Shown: positions 27,302 through 36,202, counted from the first letter of the stretch. The stretch: DNA of 64,000 nt from Amorphoplanes digitatis (GCF_014205335.1 NZ_JACHNH010000001.1:7434501-7498500), one strand, 5' to 3'. The notes: a model not told the origin generated them from the sequence alone. Made by a program: numbers and translations.

Positions 27302-29455
27302 GTGACGAAGAGCCGACTCGCCAAAGCTGGACGGATCGCCCCGCTCGTCCGGGCCGGGCTCATCGCGGGGGTCGCGGTCGCCGCCCTGATCTTCCCGCTG
27401 GTAGCGCTCGCCGGCGCCGCCGCCAAGGACGGCGCCGTCGCGCTCAAGAGCATGCCGGAGGAGCTCATCGAGGTCCCCTCGGCACAGACCACCTACGTGT
27501 ACGCCAACGACGGCCGGACCCTGCTGACCACGTTCTACGAGGAGCACCGCCGGCCCGTCGACATCGCGGAGATGTCGCCGTTCATCACCAAGGCGATCGT
27601 GGCGTCCGAGGACAGCCGCTTCTACGAGCACAACGGCGTCGACGCCAAGGGCGTCGCCCGGGCCTTCGTCGCGAACCAGCAGGCCGGCGGCGTCTCGCAG
27701 GGCGCCTCGACGCTGACCATGCAGTACGTCCGGATGGCGCTGCGCGACGGCGCCAAGACCCCGATGCAGGCGCTCAAGGCCACCGAGCAGACCACCGCGC
27801 GCAAGCTGCGGGAGATGCGGCTCGCGCTCGAACTGGAGAAGCGGATCTCCAAGTCCGAGATCCTGGAGAAGTACCTGAACTCGGCGTACTTCGGGCACCG
27901 CGCGTACGGGATCTTCGCCGCCTCAGAGGTCTTCTTCTCCAAGAAGCCGAAGGACCTGACCCTGACCGAGGCGGCCCTGCTAGCCGGGGTGGTCAAGGCG
28001 CCGTCGGCGTACGACCCGGCGACGAACGACCAGACCGCCGCCACCGAGCGGCGCGACTACGTCATCGACCAGATGGTCAAGATCGGCTCGATCACCGCGG
28101 CCCAGGCCGCGGCGGCCAAGAAGACCCCGATCCAGCTGAAGCTGACCACCCCGCCGAACGACTGCGTCTCGGTGCCGAAGAAGCACAACGACTGGGGCTT
28201 CTTCTGCGACTACCTGCGCAACTGGTGGATGGAGCAGCCGGCGTTCGGCAAGACGGCCCGGGAGCGCCTGGAGAACCTGCGCCGCGGCGGCTACAAGGTC
28301 GTCACCACGATCGACCCGAAGATCCAGAAATCGGCGATCAAGCACGTCCTGGACAAGGAGAAGAAGCGCAGCGTCTACGCGCACGGCGAGGTCGTCATCG
28401 AGCCCGGCACCGGCCGGATCAAGGCGATGGCGGTGAACCGCAAGTACGCGCTGAGCCAGAAGAAGAACGGCAAGCACAGCGACCGCCGCAAGCGCGACGA
28501 GGCCAAGGGCAACTACCCGAACACGGTCAACCCCCTGCTCGGCGGCGGCGACATGGCCGGCTACCAGGCCGGCTCAACCTTCAAGATCTTCACGCTGCTG
28601 GCGGCCCTGGACGCGGGCATGCCGCTGAACACGTCCTTCAACGCCCCGAAGCGCTACGTGTCGAAATACATCACGGCGCCCGGCCCGGCGACCTGCGGGG
28701 TGCACTGGTGCCCCAAGAACGCCAGCAAATCGATGACCGGGCGGCAGACCATGTGGAGCGGCTTCGGCAAGTCGGTGAACACGTACTTCGTGCAGCTCGA
28801 GGAGAAGGTCGGCGCCGAGAAGGCGGTCCAGATGGCGGAACGGCTCGGCCTGAAGTGGCGCACCGAGATCGACCGGACGCTGGCCGGCCCGGACCACGCC
28901 GACGGCTGGGGAGCGTTCACCCTGGGCGTCAGCGACGTGACCCCGGTCGAGATGGCGAACGTCTTCGCGACCGTGGCCGCCGAGGGCAAGTACTGCGAAC
29001 CGCTGCCCGTCCGCATGATCAATACCCGGGACGGAACCTCGCTGGAGTACCGGGGGAAGAAGGTCGCCGGCCCACGCTGCCATCGGGCGCTGCGCCCCGA
29101 GGTGGCGCAGGCCGCCACGGACGCGGCCCGGTGCGTCACGGGCTACGGCGCGGCCAAGGGCGGATGCGGCGGCTGGGAGACGTCGCCCATGGTGCACGCG
29201 GTGATGAACCGGCCGGTGGCGGGCAAGAGCGGGACGACGGACAGCAACCGGAGCGCCTGGTTCTGCGGGTTCACGCCGCAGCTGGCGGCAGCGGCCTTCG
29301 TGGCGGACCCCGACAACCCGGACAACACGGTGGGTACGAGCCGGGGAACGATCTCCAAGTACACGGTGGCGCAGACGCTGAAGGACGCCCTCAAGGGCAA
29401 GCCGAAGCTGAAGTTCACCCCGCCACCGGACGAAATGGTCCACGGCGGCTGGTAG
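27302..29455 (+). CDS. Bifunctional penicillin-binding protein (class A, PonA/PBP1 type)
   Basis: A 717-residue membrane-anchored peptidoglycan synthase. One N-terminal membrane helix (about 18-40) is followed by a GT51 glycosyltransferase (SEDSRFYEHNGVD, QGASTLTMQYVR) and a transpeptidase domain with the serine motif in QAGSTFKIFTLLA (S-T-F-K), SVN in KSVNTYF and KSG in AGKSGTTDSN. Both activities should be intact. Several cysteines in the transpeptidase part (e.g. ATCGVHWCPK) may form disulphides. Start is uncertain between GTG 27302 and TTG 27284. Confidence 0.93.
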   Translation: MTKSRLAKAGRIAPLVRAGLIAGVAVAALIFPLVALAGAAAKDGAVALKSMPEELIEVPSAQTTYVYANDGRTLLTTFYEEHRRPVDIAEMSPFITKAIVASEDSRFYEHNGVDAKGVARAFVANQQAGGVSQGASTLTMQYVRMALRDGAKTPMQALKATEQTTARKLREMRLALELEKRISKSEILEKYLNSAYFGHRAYGIFAASEVFFSKKPKDLTLTEAALLAGVVKAPSAYDPATNDQTAATERRDYVIDQMVKIGSITAAQAAAAKKTPIQLKLTTPPNDCVSVPKKHNDWGFFCDYLRNWWMEQPAFGKTARERLENLRRGGYKVVTTIDPKIQKSAIKHVLDKEKKRSVYAHGEVVIEPGTGRIKAMAVNRKYALSQKKNGKHSDRRKRDEAKGNYPNTVNPLLGGGDMAGYQAGSTFKIFTLLAALDAGMPLNTSFNAPKRYVSKYITAPGPATCGVHWCPKNASKSMTGRQTMWSGFGKSVNTYFVQLEEKVGAEKAVQMAERLGLKWRTEIDRTLAGPDHADGWGAFTLGVSDVTPVEMANVFATVAAEGKYCEPLPVRMINTRDGTSLEYRGKKVAGPRCHRALRPEVAQAATDAARCVTGYGAAKGGCGGWETSPMVHAVMNRPVAGKSGTTDSNRSAWFCGFTPQLAAAAFVADPDNPDNTVGTSRGTISKYTVAQTLKDALKGKPKLKFTPPPDEMVHGGW

Positions 29456-29507
29456 CCCGCTCCATCACGGTCATGCGGCCCAAGGCCCTGCCCGGCAGCC
29501 GCCGTCG

Positions 29508-29850
29508 GTGGACGAGGTCGGCCGACGGCGCGGGGTGCGGTCCGACCAGGCTCCGGCCGCTGCCGCCAGTGGACCGCCGAGGGCAGCCGCCTGCGCGGAT
29601 TGGCGCCGGCCATGGAGGCCGGCTACCAGCACCGGCTGCGACCGGCCGCCGGTCCGAGCGCTGCCGTCAGTGGGCCGACGAATTCAGCCTCCAACACGGG
29701 TTACGGCCGCCAGGAAGGTCGGCCGCCAGCACCGGCTGCGGCCAGCCAAAGAGGTCGGACCTCAGCGCGGGTTGCGGTGGGCCGGCGGTCCCAGGGCTGT
29801 CGTCAGTGGGCCGACGAGATCGGCCTCCAGTGCGGGTTGCGGCCGGCCAG
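29508..29850. repeat. About six degenerate copies of a ~36-bp motif
   Basis: Blocks at about 29508, 29610, 29678, 29716, 29750 and 29814 follow the pattern GAGGTCGGCC-CAG-CGGGTTGCGGCCGGCC with many substitutions. The last copy is the 3' end of the MDMPI-like gene (encodes LAGRNPHWRPISS on the minus strand), so the others are diverged duplicates of that coding end. A second shared piece, CTGCCGTCAGTGGGCCGACGA, accompanies two of them 136 bases apart. This fills the 350 bases without another gene. Confidence 0.7.
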
Positions 29851-30405
29851 GGCGACCGTCTGCTCCAGGAGGTCGGCCTCGTCGTCTACCTCCACGACCG
29901 GGCCGAACAGGCCGGGCGTGCCCTCCCGGGGGCCCTGGGACAGGAACTCGATCAACTGCTCCAGGATCCGCGGATCCGCGGCGTACTCCTGCCCGGTGGC
30001 CCGGGCCAGGTCCCACCCATGCATGATCAACTCGTTGATCGCGACCGTGCCCATCGCCGCGGCCGGCATGGTGACGCCGCCCGCCCGGGCCGTGCCCTCC
30101 CACGCCGCCGGCGACCGCCAGGCGATCGCCAGTTCCTCGAGGACGACCGGGAGCCGGCTGCGCCAGTGCGGCGCCAGGTTGGCGGCCGACGGCCGGGGCG
30201 GCGGGGAGTCGGAGCCGGGCGCGTCGGTCTTCTGCGCGGCCTGCGTGAACGCCCAGCAGAGCCCTGTCAGGTGATCGAGGAGATCGCCGACCGTCCAGTC
30301 GGGGCAGGGAGTCGGGGAGCCGAGGTGGTCGTCGGTGACGCCAAGTAGCAGGGCCCGGATCTGGCGAACCGGTGGGGAGAAATCCAGGGGGACACGATCG
30401 GCCAC
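29803..30405 (-). CDS. TIGR03086-type protein, mycothiol-dependent maleylpyruvate isomerase N-domain fold
   Basis: A 200-residue four-helix DinB/MDMPI-fold protein. Family features: CPDWTVGDLLDHLTGLCWAF at the N-terminus, with His as a metal ligand, AAMGTVAINELIMHGWDLARATGQ with a second His and Asp, then an AADPRILEQLIEFLSQ helix. Such proteins bind a divalent metal and often use mycothiol; the reaction is unknown here. The GTG start has GGGAG 8 bases upstream. The 3' end is the source of the degenerate repeats just downstream. Confidence 0.87.
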   Translation of the reverse strand: MADRVPLDFSPPVRQIRALLLGVTDDHLGSPTPCPDWTVGDLLDHLTGLCWAFTQAAQKTDAPGSDSPPPRPSAANLAPHWRSRLPVVLEELAIAWRSPAAWEGTARAGGVTMPAAAMGTVAINELIMHGWDLARATGQEYAADPRILEQLIEFLSQGPREGTPGLFGPVVEVDDEADLLEQTVALAGRNPHWRPISSAH

Positions 30406-30610
30406 GGCGGTGCTCCCTTCTCGCGGAACACCCTCACCGTACGGCCGGGGTGCGACAATCGCCGGACTCCGAGTGGGTCTTCGCAGCGGAACCGGGACCG
30501 GCCAACGCGGCCCCTCCACCGCCCGCCGCCCCCGCCCACTGCGCGACCAACGTGTTCTCCGCGCTCACCGCCCAGACCGCGCCCAACGCGCGGCCGCCAC
30601 GCTCACTGGC

Positions 30611-30667
30611 CCGCACTCACCGCGGCCGCCGCACTCACCGCGGCCGCCGCACTCACCGCGGCCGCCG
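30611..30667. repeat. 18-bp tandem repeat, three copies
   Basis: CCGCACTCACCGCGGCCG is repeated three times head to tail (with a 3-base remainder) in the 270-base interval between the MDMPI-like gene and cobB. It contains CCGCGG. I see no gene in the rest of the interval. Confidence 0.9.
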
Positions 30668-30675
30668 TAGGAGTG

Positions 30676-32136
30676 TCAGGCCTGTGGCGGGGTGATCGCG
30701 GAGAGGGAGAGGGTCTGCTCGCCGGGATCGTCGTCCTCCGGCTGGGCGGGGCCCATGCCCGGGGCGGGCGCCAGCGCGGCCGCGACCACCCGGCGCGCGA
30801 TCTCCGGTGCGCCCGCCCAGTGCAGCCCGAGCTGCGAGGCATGCACCTGCCGCCACACGAAGCCTTCCGGGTTTCCGCCCGCCCAGGTCCACGCCGGTAC
30901 CTGCCCGGCGCGCGGCGCGACGATCGCACGGTGCTGCTTGTACCCGGTGATGCGCGCTCCGGCCGGGGCGAGCGGGGAGGTCGCCGGTGCGGTCGCCTCG
31001 CGGTAGCCCGCGATCGTCACCCCCGCGGTCTGCGCCGACACGTCCAGGACGCCGCACATCGGGCGGCCGTCGAAGTCGCGGCCCAGCCATGGCAGGCCGA
31101 CGCCCTCCGCGATGATCGGGCGGCCCTCGTGGGCCAGCTGGCTCACCGCCGCGCACAGGCGGCGGTTCGCGGAGAGCTCCTCGGCGTAGCCCTCGGGCAG
31201 CGCCGCGCCGATCATCAGCGCCCGGGTGCCCAGCGGCAGGGCCTCGTCGCGCAGCGGGTCGACGATCGCCACGTCCGCGCCCGCGGCGGTGAGCAACTCC
31301 ACCGCTTCCACGTACGTGTAGACGGCGCCCGGACCGCCGGCCAGCGCGACCACCGGCCGGTTCTCGGGCGGGACCGGGGGCTCGCCGGAACCGTCGGCCA
31401 GCGCGTCGATCGGCGACCAGGCCTGGCCGGGCAGCGGCGGCGCCGCGTCGGCAAGCGCGAGGACGCGGTCGATGTCGAGTGCGCTCGCGACGGCCTCGCC
31501 GAGCCGGCGCACCGCGCGGACGGCCTCCACGCTGTGGTGCGCGACCGGCACCGAGCCCTGCGCGCGGGCCGGCAGCACGGCGGGCAGGTCGCCGCGGCGC
31601 AGCGCGCCCAGCACCGGCATGCCGATGTCGTCCAGAGCCGTCCGGAGCATCTCCTCGTGCCGCGGCGAGGCGACCCGGTTCAGGATGACGCCGCCGAGGT
31701 GCACCATCTCGTCGAACATCCGGAACCCGTGCACCAGCGCCGCCAGGGAGTGGCCCATCGCCGCCACGTCGACAACCAGGATCACCGGCGCGCGCAGGGC
31801 GGCGGCGACTGCGGCCGTACCGTCGATCTCGGGTTGTCCGGTCAGGCTGTCGAACAGGCCCATCGCGCCCTCGATGACCGCGACCTGCGATCCGGCCGCG
31901 CCGTGCGCGAAGAGCGGAGCGATTCGCTGCGCGCCGACCAGGCGCGGGTCCAGGTTGCGACCCGGGCGGCCCGCGGCCAGGCCCAGATAGGCGGCGTCGG
32001 TGTGGTCGGGGCCGACCTTGAAGCCGGCGGCCGGAACCCCCCGCGCGCTACAGGCGGCGAGCAGGCCGACCGCGATAGCGGTCTTGCCATGTCCCGACGA
32101 GGGTGCGCTCACCACTACGCGCGAGTGGGCGGACAT
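30676..32136 (-). CDS. cobB: Cobyrinate a,c-diamide synthase with a degenerate glutaminase site
   Basis: A 486-residue CobB/CbiA homologue that amidates the a and c carboxylates of cobyrinate. The N-terminal P-loop is VVSAPSSGHGKTAIAVG, with FKVGPDHTDAAYL, GRNLDP and VIEGAMGLFD. The C-terminal class I amidotransferase domain should contain a catalytic cysteine in an 'AEC.GL' motif, but here it reads IAEGVGLPWLG: Cys is replaced by Val and no neighbouring Cys compensates. The later HASQLGLHW motif keeps its His. The enzyme may therefore use ammonia or be impaired. Start at the second of two ATGs, which has GAGG at good spacing. Confidence 0.9.
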   Translation of the reverse strand: MSAHSRVVVSAPSSGHGKTAIAVGLLAACSARGVPAAGFKVGPDHTDAAYLGLAAGRPGRNLDPRLVGAQRIAPLFAHGAAGSQVAVIEGAMGLFDSLTGQPEIDGTAAVAAALRAPVILVVDVAAMGHSLAALVHGFRMFDEMVHLGGVILNRVASPRHEEMLRTALDDIGMPVLGALRRGDLPAVLPARAQGSVPVAHHSVEAVRAVRRLGEAVASALDIDRVLALADAAPPLPGQAWSPIDALADGSGEPPVPPENRPVVALAGGPGAVYTYVEAVELLTAAGADVAIVDPLRDEALPLGTRALMIGAALPEGYAEELSANRRLCAAVSQLAHEGRPIIAEGVGLPWLGRDFDGRPMCGVLDVSAQTAGVTIAGYREATAPATSPLAPAGARITGYKQHRAIVAPRAGQVPAWTWAGGNPEGFVWRQVHASQLGLHWAGAPEIARRVVAAALAPAPGMGPAQPEDDDPGEQTLSLSAITPPQA

Positions 32137-32247
32137 CATGGCTCCCTCGGGGATACGGAAAACTGCGACTACGTGATATTGACGGTCGGACATCGCACCC
32201 TACCTGCCAGGCGCGAGCCGCCGACGGGAGCCGGGTAGCCTCTGATC

Positions 32248-33066
32248 GTGTACCGGTTCCTGCTGACGCCCCGCTGGCTGGCCGGCGCGGCGCTCACCGT
32301 GGCCGCGTCGGTGGTCATGGTGATGCTCGGCAACTGGCAGCTGCACCGGTACCAGGAACGCAGCGCGATCAATACCCGCATCGACGCGGCCGACTCCATC
32401 CCGGCGGTTCCGCTGGCGTCCGTGCTGGCCCGGCCCACCGCGGCCGGCACGCCGGGCGCATACCCCGGCAAGGACGCGGCCTGGACGAAGGTCACCGTCA
32501 CCGGGCACTACGACCCGGCGCACGAGATCCAGGCGCGCGGCCGGACGGTCGACGGCGCGGTGGGCTTCGAGATCGTCACGCCGCTTGTGCTGGCGGACGG
32601 CACCGCCGTCCTGGTCGACCGGGGCTGGGTCCCGTCCGCGAACGGCGACGCCGTCTCGGCCCCCGTGGCCTCGGCCCCGCCGACGGGCGAGGTCACCGTG
32701 GTCGGCCAGGTGCACCTGTCCGAGAGCCGCCCGTCGCCGATCGAGCACCGCGACGGCCGGATCGACACCCGGCGCATCTCGGTGCCCAAGCTGGCGAAGG
32801 AACTACCCTTCCCCGTGTACGGGGCGTACGTGCTGCTCAGCGACCCGGCACCAGGCTTCCAGGCCATCCCGATCGACCACGAGGACTCCTGGCAGAACGG
32901 CGGGTACGCGGTCCAGTGGTGGCTGTTCGCCGTGATGGCGCTGCTGGCGTTCGGGTGGCAGGCGCGCAAGGAGGCGAACGGCGACGCGCCGAAGAAGCGC
33001 GTGGACCGGGTGGCGGCCGCGGACCAGCGGCTCACGACCGTTCCCAGTACGCGACAGCCCGACTAG
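32248..33066 (+). CDS. SURF1-family cytochrome oxidase assembly protein
   Basis: A 272-residue membrane protein assisting cytochrome c oxidase (haem a insertion). It has the N-terminal helix PRWLAGAALTVAASVVMVMLGNWQLHRYQER (the G-x-W-Q-x-x-R motif of SURF1), an exterior domain with VTVTGHYDPAHEIQARGR, VGFEIVTPLVLADGTAVLVDRGWVP and a second helix near 223-241 (YAVQWWLFAVMALLAFGWQ). The GTG start is inferred from the family's usual beginning. A basic tail follows the last helix. It sits divergent from cobB. Confidence 0.93.
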   Translation: MYRFLLTPRWLAGAALTVAASVVMVMLGNWQLHRYQERSAINTRIDAADSIPAVPLASVLARPTAAGTPGAYPGKDAAWTKVTVTGHYDPAHEIQARGRTVDGAVGFEIVTPLVLADGTAVLVDRGWVPSANGDAVSAPVASAPPTGEVTVVGQVHLSESRPSPIEHRDGRIDTRRISVPKLAKELPFPVYGAYVLLSDPAPGFQAIPIDHEDSWQNGGYAVQWWLFAVMALLAFGWQARKEANGDAPKKRVDRVAAADQRLTTVPSTRQPD

Positions 33067-33076
33067 GGTTTATCGG

Positions 33077-33505
33077 GTGACCTTCCCGGACCCGACCGCG
33101 AGCGACCCGTGGAGCGTGCCGGCGCCGCCCCCGCCGGTGGACCCGATGGTGCCCGGCCCCGTGGTCATCCAGATCGGCGACATGGGCGTGACGTCGACGG
33201 TGGTGCACACGCCGGCGGGCGACATCCCCCTGGCGGGCTCGACCTGGACGGTCAACGACTACTGGCACAGCGAGCAGAAGATCCCGACCTGGGCGATCGT
33301 CGCCGCGATCGTGGGCTTCTGCGTGCTGACGGTCTTCAGCCTGCTGTTCCTGCTGGTCAAGGTCACCATCCCGCGCGGAACGGTGCAGGTGACGGTGACC
33401 AACGCCACTCGTCAATACGTCGCGCGCATCCCGGTGACGGACCAGTCCCAGGTGACCTATGTCCACCAGCAGGTCAACTACGTCCGGTCCCTGGCCTCCC
33501 TCTGA
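33077..33505 (+). CDS. Single-pass membrane protein of unknown function
   Basis: A 142-residue protein 10 bases after the SURF1 gene and probably cotranscribed with it. The N-terminal 70 residues are soluble (GPVVIQIGDMGVTSTVVHTP is repeated in relatives of this architecture as a short beta pair), followed by one helix (WAIVAAIVGFCVLTVFSLLFLLVKV) and a 45-residue exterior beta-rich tail (GTVQVTVTNATRQYVARIPV). I do not recognise a named family. Confidence 0.75.
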   Translation: MTFPDPTASDPWSVPAPPPPVDPMVPGPVVIQIGDMGVTSTVVHTPAGDIPLAGSTWTVNDYWHSEQKIPTWAIVAAIVGFCVLTVFSLLFLLVKVTIPRGTVQVTVTNATRQYVARIPVTDQSQVTYVHQQVNYVRSLASL

Positions 33506-33616
33506 CACAGCGCCTCCAACCGGCCCAGGCATCGGGGCTGCACGCGCTCCCTGGCCTCGACCACGTCGATGGCCTCCGCCGCTTGCCCTCGTGGCAGCGC
33601 AGCGCATTGGGTCAGT

Positions 33617-35179
33617 TCAGGCGTCCGGGGTCGCGGGCATTCCGAGGGCTTTGACCATGTCGATCGTGTCCGCCTCCTCCGCGCGCTTGTCGTCGCGGTA
33701 GCGCAGCACCCGGGCGAACCGCAGCGCCACGCCACCGGGATAGCGCGGCGAGGTCTGCACCCCGTCGAAGGCGATCTCCACCACCTGTTCGGGTCGGACC
33801 GTGACCACCCAGCCGGAGTCGTCGATCGCCAGCTCCTTGAACCGCTCGGTCTGCCAGCGCAGCAACTCGTCGGTGAGGCCCTTGAAGGTCTTGCCGAGCA
33901 TCACGAACCCGCCGGTGTGCGGGTCCCGGGCACCGAGGTGCAGGTTGGACAGCCAGCCCTGGCGCCGGCCGTGGCCCCACTCCACCGCCAGCACGACCAG
34001 GTCGAGAGTGTGGCGGGGCTTGACCTTGACCCAGGCGGCGCCGCGGCGGCCCACGTCGTAGGGCGCCTCCTGCGCCTTGACCACGATGCCCTCCTGGCCG
34101 GCGGCGAGGGCGGCCGCGAAGGCCTCGGCGGCCTGCTCCTCGGTCTCGACGGTCCGGCGGCCGACGATCAGGCCGGCGGGCAGCGCGTCGGCGAGTGCCG
34201 CCCAGCGCACCCGGCCGGGCTCATCCAGCAGGTCGGTGCCGTCCAGGTGCAGAAGGTCGAAGAAGTAGGGAACCAGTGCCGGGCCTGCGCTCGGGCCGGC
34301 CTCGCCGCCGCGCCGGGCGCCGCGGGTGGCCGCGCGGCTGGACGTCTCCTGGAACGGCCGGGGTCGGCCCCGCGCGTCGAGGGCCATCGCCTCGCCGTCG
34401 AGGACGATCTCCCGCGCCGGCAGCGTCCGGACGGCGGCGACGACGTCGGGCAGCCGGGACGTGATGTCGTCGAGGCTGCGGGTGAAGACGGCCACCTCAT
34501 CACCGGAGCGGTGCACCTGAATGCGGATGCCGTCGAGCTTGACGTCGACGGTGGCCGGGGCCCCGGTCGCCAGCAGCGCGGCGCCGACGTCCGGGGCGCT
34601 GCCGGCCAGCATCGGAGTCAGCGGCGTGCCGACCCGCAGGCTGAACTCGGCGAGCGCCGCCGACCCGCCGGTCAGCGCGGCGACGGCTACCTGCTTGAGG
34701 TCGCCGGAGAGCAGGAGCGCCCGGCGGACCTCCGCGATGGGCACCTCCGCGGCACGTGCGATGGCGTCGGCGAGCAGTCCGGCCTGCGCGCCCTGGCGTA
34801 GCTCGCCGCTGAAGAGGCCGACCAGCAGCCGCTGCTCGTCGGCCGTCGCCCGGCCGAAGAGCCCGGCGAGCAGTTCGCGGCGGCGGGCTTGCGAGCCGAC
34901 CCCGGAGACCACCGAGATCTCGGCGATCCGCGCGTCGACCTCGGCCACGGTGAGGGTGGGCTCGGCGGCCGGGGCAGGCCGGTCCCGGAGGCCGGCATAG
35001 CCGACGCCGGTTTGCCGCTGCCGCAGCTCACCGGCGAGGTAGGCGGAACCCGCGGCCAGCTCGGCGGGGTCGAGGCGACGCAGTGCGGCGGCGAGCAGGT
35101 CGATCTTGGCCTTGCGGCCAGATGTCGCGGAGACGGCTGCCGAGGTGGCTGCCAGGTCGAGGAACTGCACGAACCCCAT
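33617..35179 (-). CDS. ligB: ATP-dependent DNA ligase
   Basis: A 520-residue ligase of the mycobacterial LigB type, sealing nicks with ATP. An N-terminal DNA-binding helical domain (1-200) precedes the nucleotidyltransferase core: the adenylated lysine is Lys214 in VDVKLDGIRIQVH (KxDG), with DGEAMA, FFDLLHLDG, EGIVVKAQEAPYDVGRRGAAWVKVKP as further nucleotidyltransferase motifs, and a C-terminal OB domain. LigB is non-essential in mycobacteria, where NAD-dependent LigA is the replicative enzyme. It converges on the membrane protein gene. Confidence 0.94.
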   Translation of the reverse strand: MGFVQFLDLAATSAAVSATSGRKAKIDLLAAALRRLDPAELAAGSAYLAGELRQRQTGVGYAGLRDRPAPAAEPTLTVAEVDARIAEISVVSGVGSQARRRELLAGLFGRATADEQRLLVGLFSGELRQGAQAGLLADAIARAAEVPIAEVRRALLLSGDLKQVAVAALTGGSAALAEFSLRVGTPLTPMLAGSAPDVGAALLATGAPATVDVKLDGIRIQVHRSGDEVAVFTRSLDDITSRLPDVVAAVRTLPAREIVLDGEAMALDARGRPRPFQETSSRAATRGARRGGEAGPSAGPALVPYFFDLLHLDGTDLLDEPGRVRWAALADALPAGLIVGRRTVETEEQAAEAFAAALAAGQEGIVVKAQEAPYDVGRRGAAWVKVKPRHTLDLVVLAVEWGHGRRQGWLSNLHLGARDPHTGGFVMLGKTFKGLTDELLRWQTERFKELAIDDSGWVVTVRPEQVVEIAFDGVQTSPRYPGGVALRFARVLRYRDDKRAEEADTIDMVKALGMPATPDA

Positions 35180-35875
35180 CCTGGCAGCCCCCTACGACAT
35201 TCGCGGGCCGGTGGCGACGCGCTCCCCCGTGAAGCGGTCGACACCGGCCTCGATCGGACCCGAGCTGACCGGACAGCCCCGGCCTACCCGCCGAAACCGG
35301 CCGGGTTCGGCGGCTACCGGCCCGCGCGGCGGCCACCGGCCACACAGTGGCCTGGACGGGCAGTGACCCGGGACAGGCAGTGACCCGGGACAAGCGGTAG
35401 CCCGGGACAAGCGGTAGCCCGGGACAGGCAGTGACCCGGGACAAGCGGTAGCCCGGGACAAGCGGTAGCCCGGGACAGGCAGTGACCCGGGACAAGCGGT
35501 AGCCCGGGACAAGCGGTAGCCCGGGACAAGCGGTAGCCCGGGACAAGCGGTAGCCCGGGACAGGCGGTGGCCCGGGACAGGCGGTGGCCCGGGACAGGCT
35601 CGTGCGGATGCCGCATCAGCGGACGCTCGTAACGCTCGGCCCGCGCTACGACGGTGACGACGACAGGCCGAGCGAGATGAAACCGGGCGAACCCGGCGTG
35701 ACGCGGCGGACGATCTGGAACGAAGAAGCCCTGGCTCGCGAGGCCAGGTCACCCCAGGGCAGGTTTGGCGCTTTGCGCCGGGACCGGGCCGCAGACATCC
35801 CGGTCGTAGGTCTGGCACCGGCGGATCGCGACGACGGGATGCGCCGGGGCGGCAGGGCCGGGACAGTGGGCACGG
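35180..35875. other. Interval with no convincing gene, holding the 17-bp array
   Basis: About 700 bases between ligB and the small LexA-box gene (both on the minus strand). The middle third is the tandem array described separately. Open frames here are long only because of GC content and repetition; none has a ribosome site or family resemblance. Confidence 0.6.
35367..35604. repeat. 17-bp tandem array, 14 units, with a 51-bp higher-order pattern
   Basis: CCCGGGACA starts at 35367 and recurs exactly every 17 bases until 35588. Three 3'-halves alternate: A (GGCAGTGA), B (AGCGGTAG) and C (GGCGGTGG), in the order A-B-B-A-B-B-A-B-B-B-B-C-C plus a partial unit. The A-B-B triplet repeats at 51 bp. 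A diverged unit precedes the array at about 35351. No spacers exist, so it is not CRISPR. Confidence 0.95.
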
Positions 35876-36082
35876 TCAGGCGGCGACCGGCTCCGCGACC
35901 CGGAAGCCGCGCGCGCGAACCGCGTCGGCGACACGACTGACCTGTGCGTCGAGTTGGCAGAGGGCGTCGGACAACTCAGCGAGCTTGTCGTTGAGGGCGG
36001 CCTCGTCCCACCCGGAGACGTCGACGTCCCCCAGAGCACTGCCGGCGGCGCGGAGCGCCGCGATAGCGTCATTCGAACTCAT
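35876..36082 (-). CDS. Small helical protein, possible N-terminal fragment of a DUF222/HNH protein, LexA-box regulated
   Basis: A 68-residue protein: MSSNDAIAALRAAGSALGDV followed by DVSGWDEAALNDKLAELSDALCQLDAQVSRVADAVRARG. This amphipathic pattern resembles the very N-terminus of actinobacterial DUF222 (13E12-type) HNH endonucleases, which are often SOS-controlled. The chain stops after 68 residues and no HNH domain follows in any frame I checked, so it is either a remnant or an independent small protein. AGGA lies 8 bases before the ATG. A perfect LexA-type box overlaps the start codon. Confidence 0.6.
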   Translation of the reverse strand: MSSNDAIAALRAAGSALGDVDVSGWDEAALNDKLAELSDALCQLDAQVSRVADAVRARGFRVAEPVAA

Positions 36083-36090
36083 GTTCGAAT
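36071..36090. promoter_or_regulatory. LexA-type (SOS) box
   Basis: ATTCGAAC-TCAT-GTTCGAAT is a perfect inverted repeat containing TCGAAC-N4-GTTCGA, the consensus of actinobacterial LexA sites. It spans the start codon of the small gene, where LexA would block transcription or initiation. Confidence 0.75.
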
Positions 36091-36202
36091 CCTAACAGGA
36101 CTGATCTAGGTTCCGCACCCGACTCGCCACGTCCGTTGGTCGGTTGTTTCCCGACGGCGCGCTGTCGCTGCGGGCGCGGTGTGCGACGGGTGTGCTGGCC
36201 GG

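Noticed and set aside
35367..35604. Possible CRISPR array
   Set aside because: The 17-base units are directly abutting with no unique spacers and no cas genes nearby; it is a simple tandem array.
35028..35818. Long minus-strand frames with a 17-residue repeat (ACPGLPLVPGYRLSRVT)
   Set aside because: They only translate the DNA array, occur in two frames at once, and lack ribosome sites or conserved flanks.
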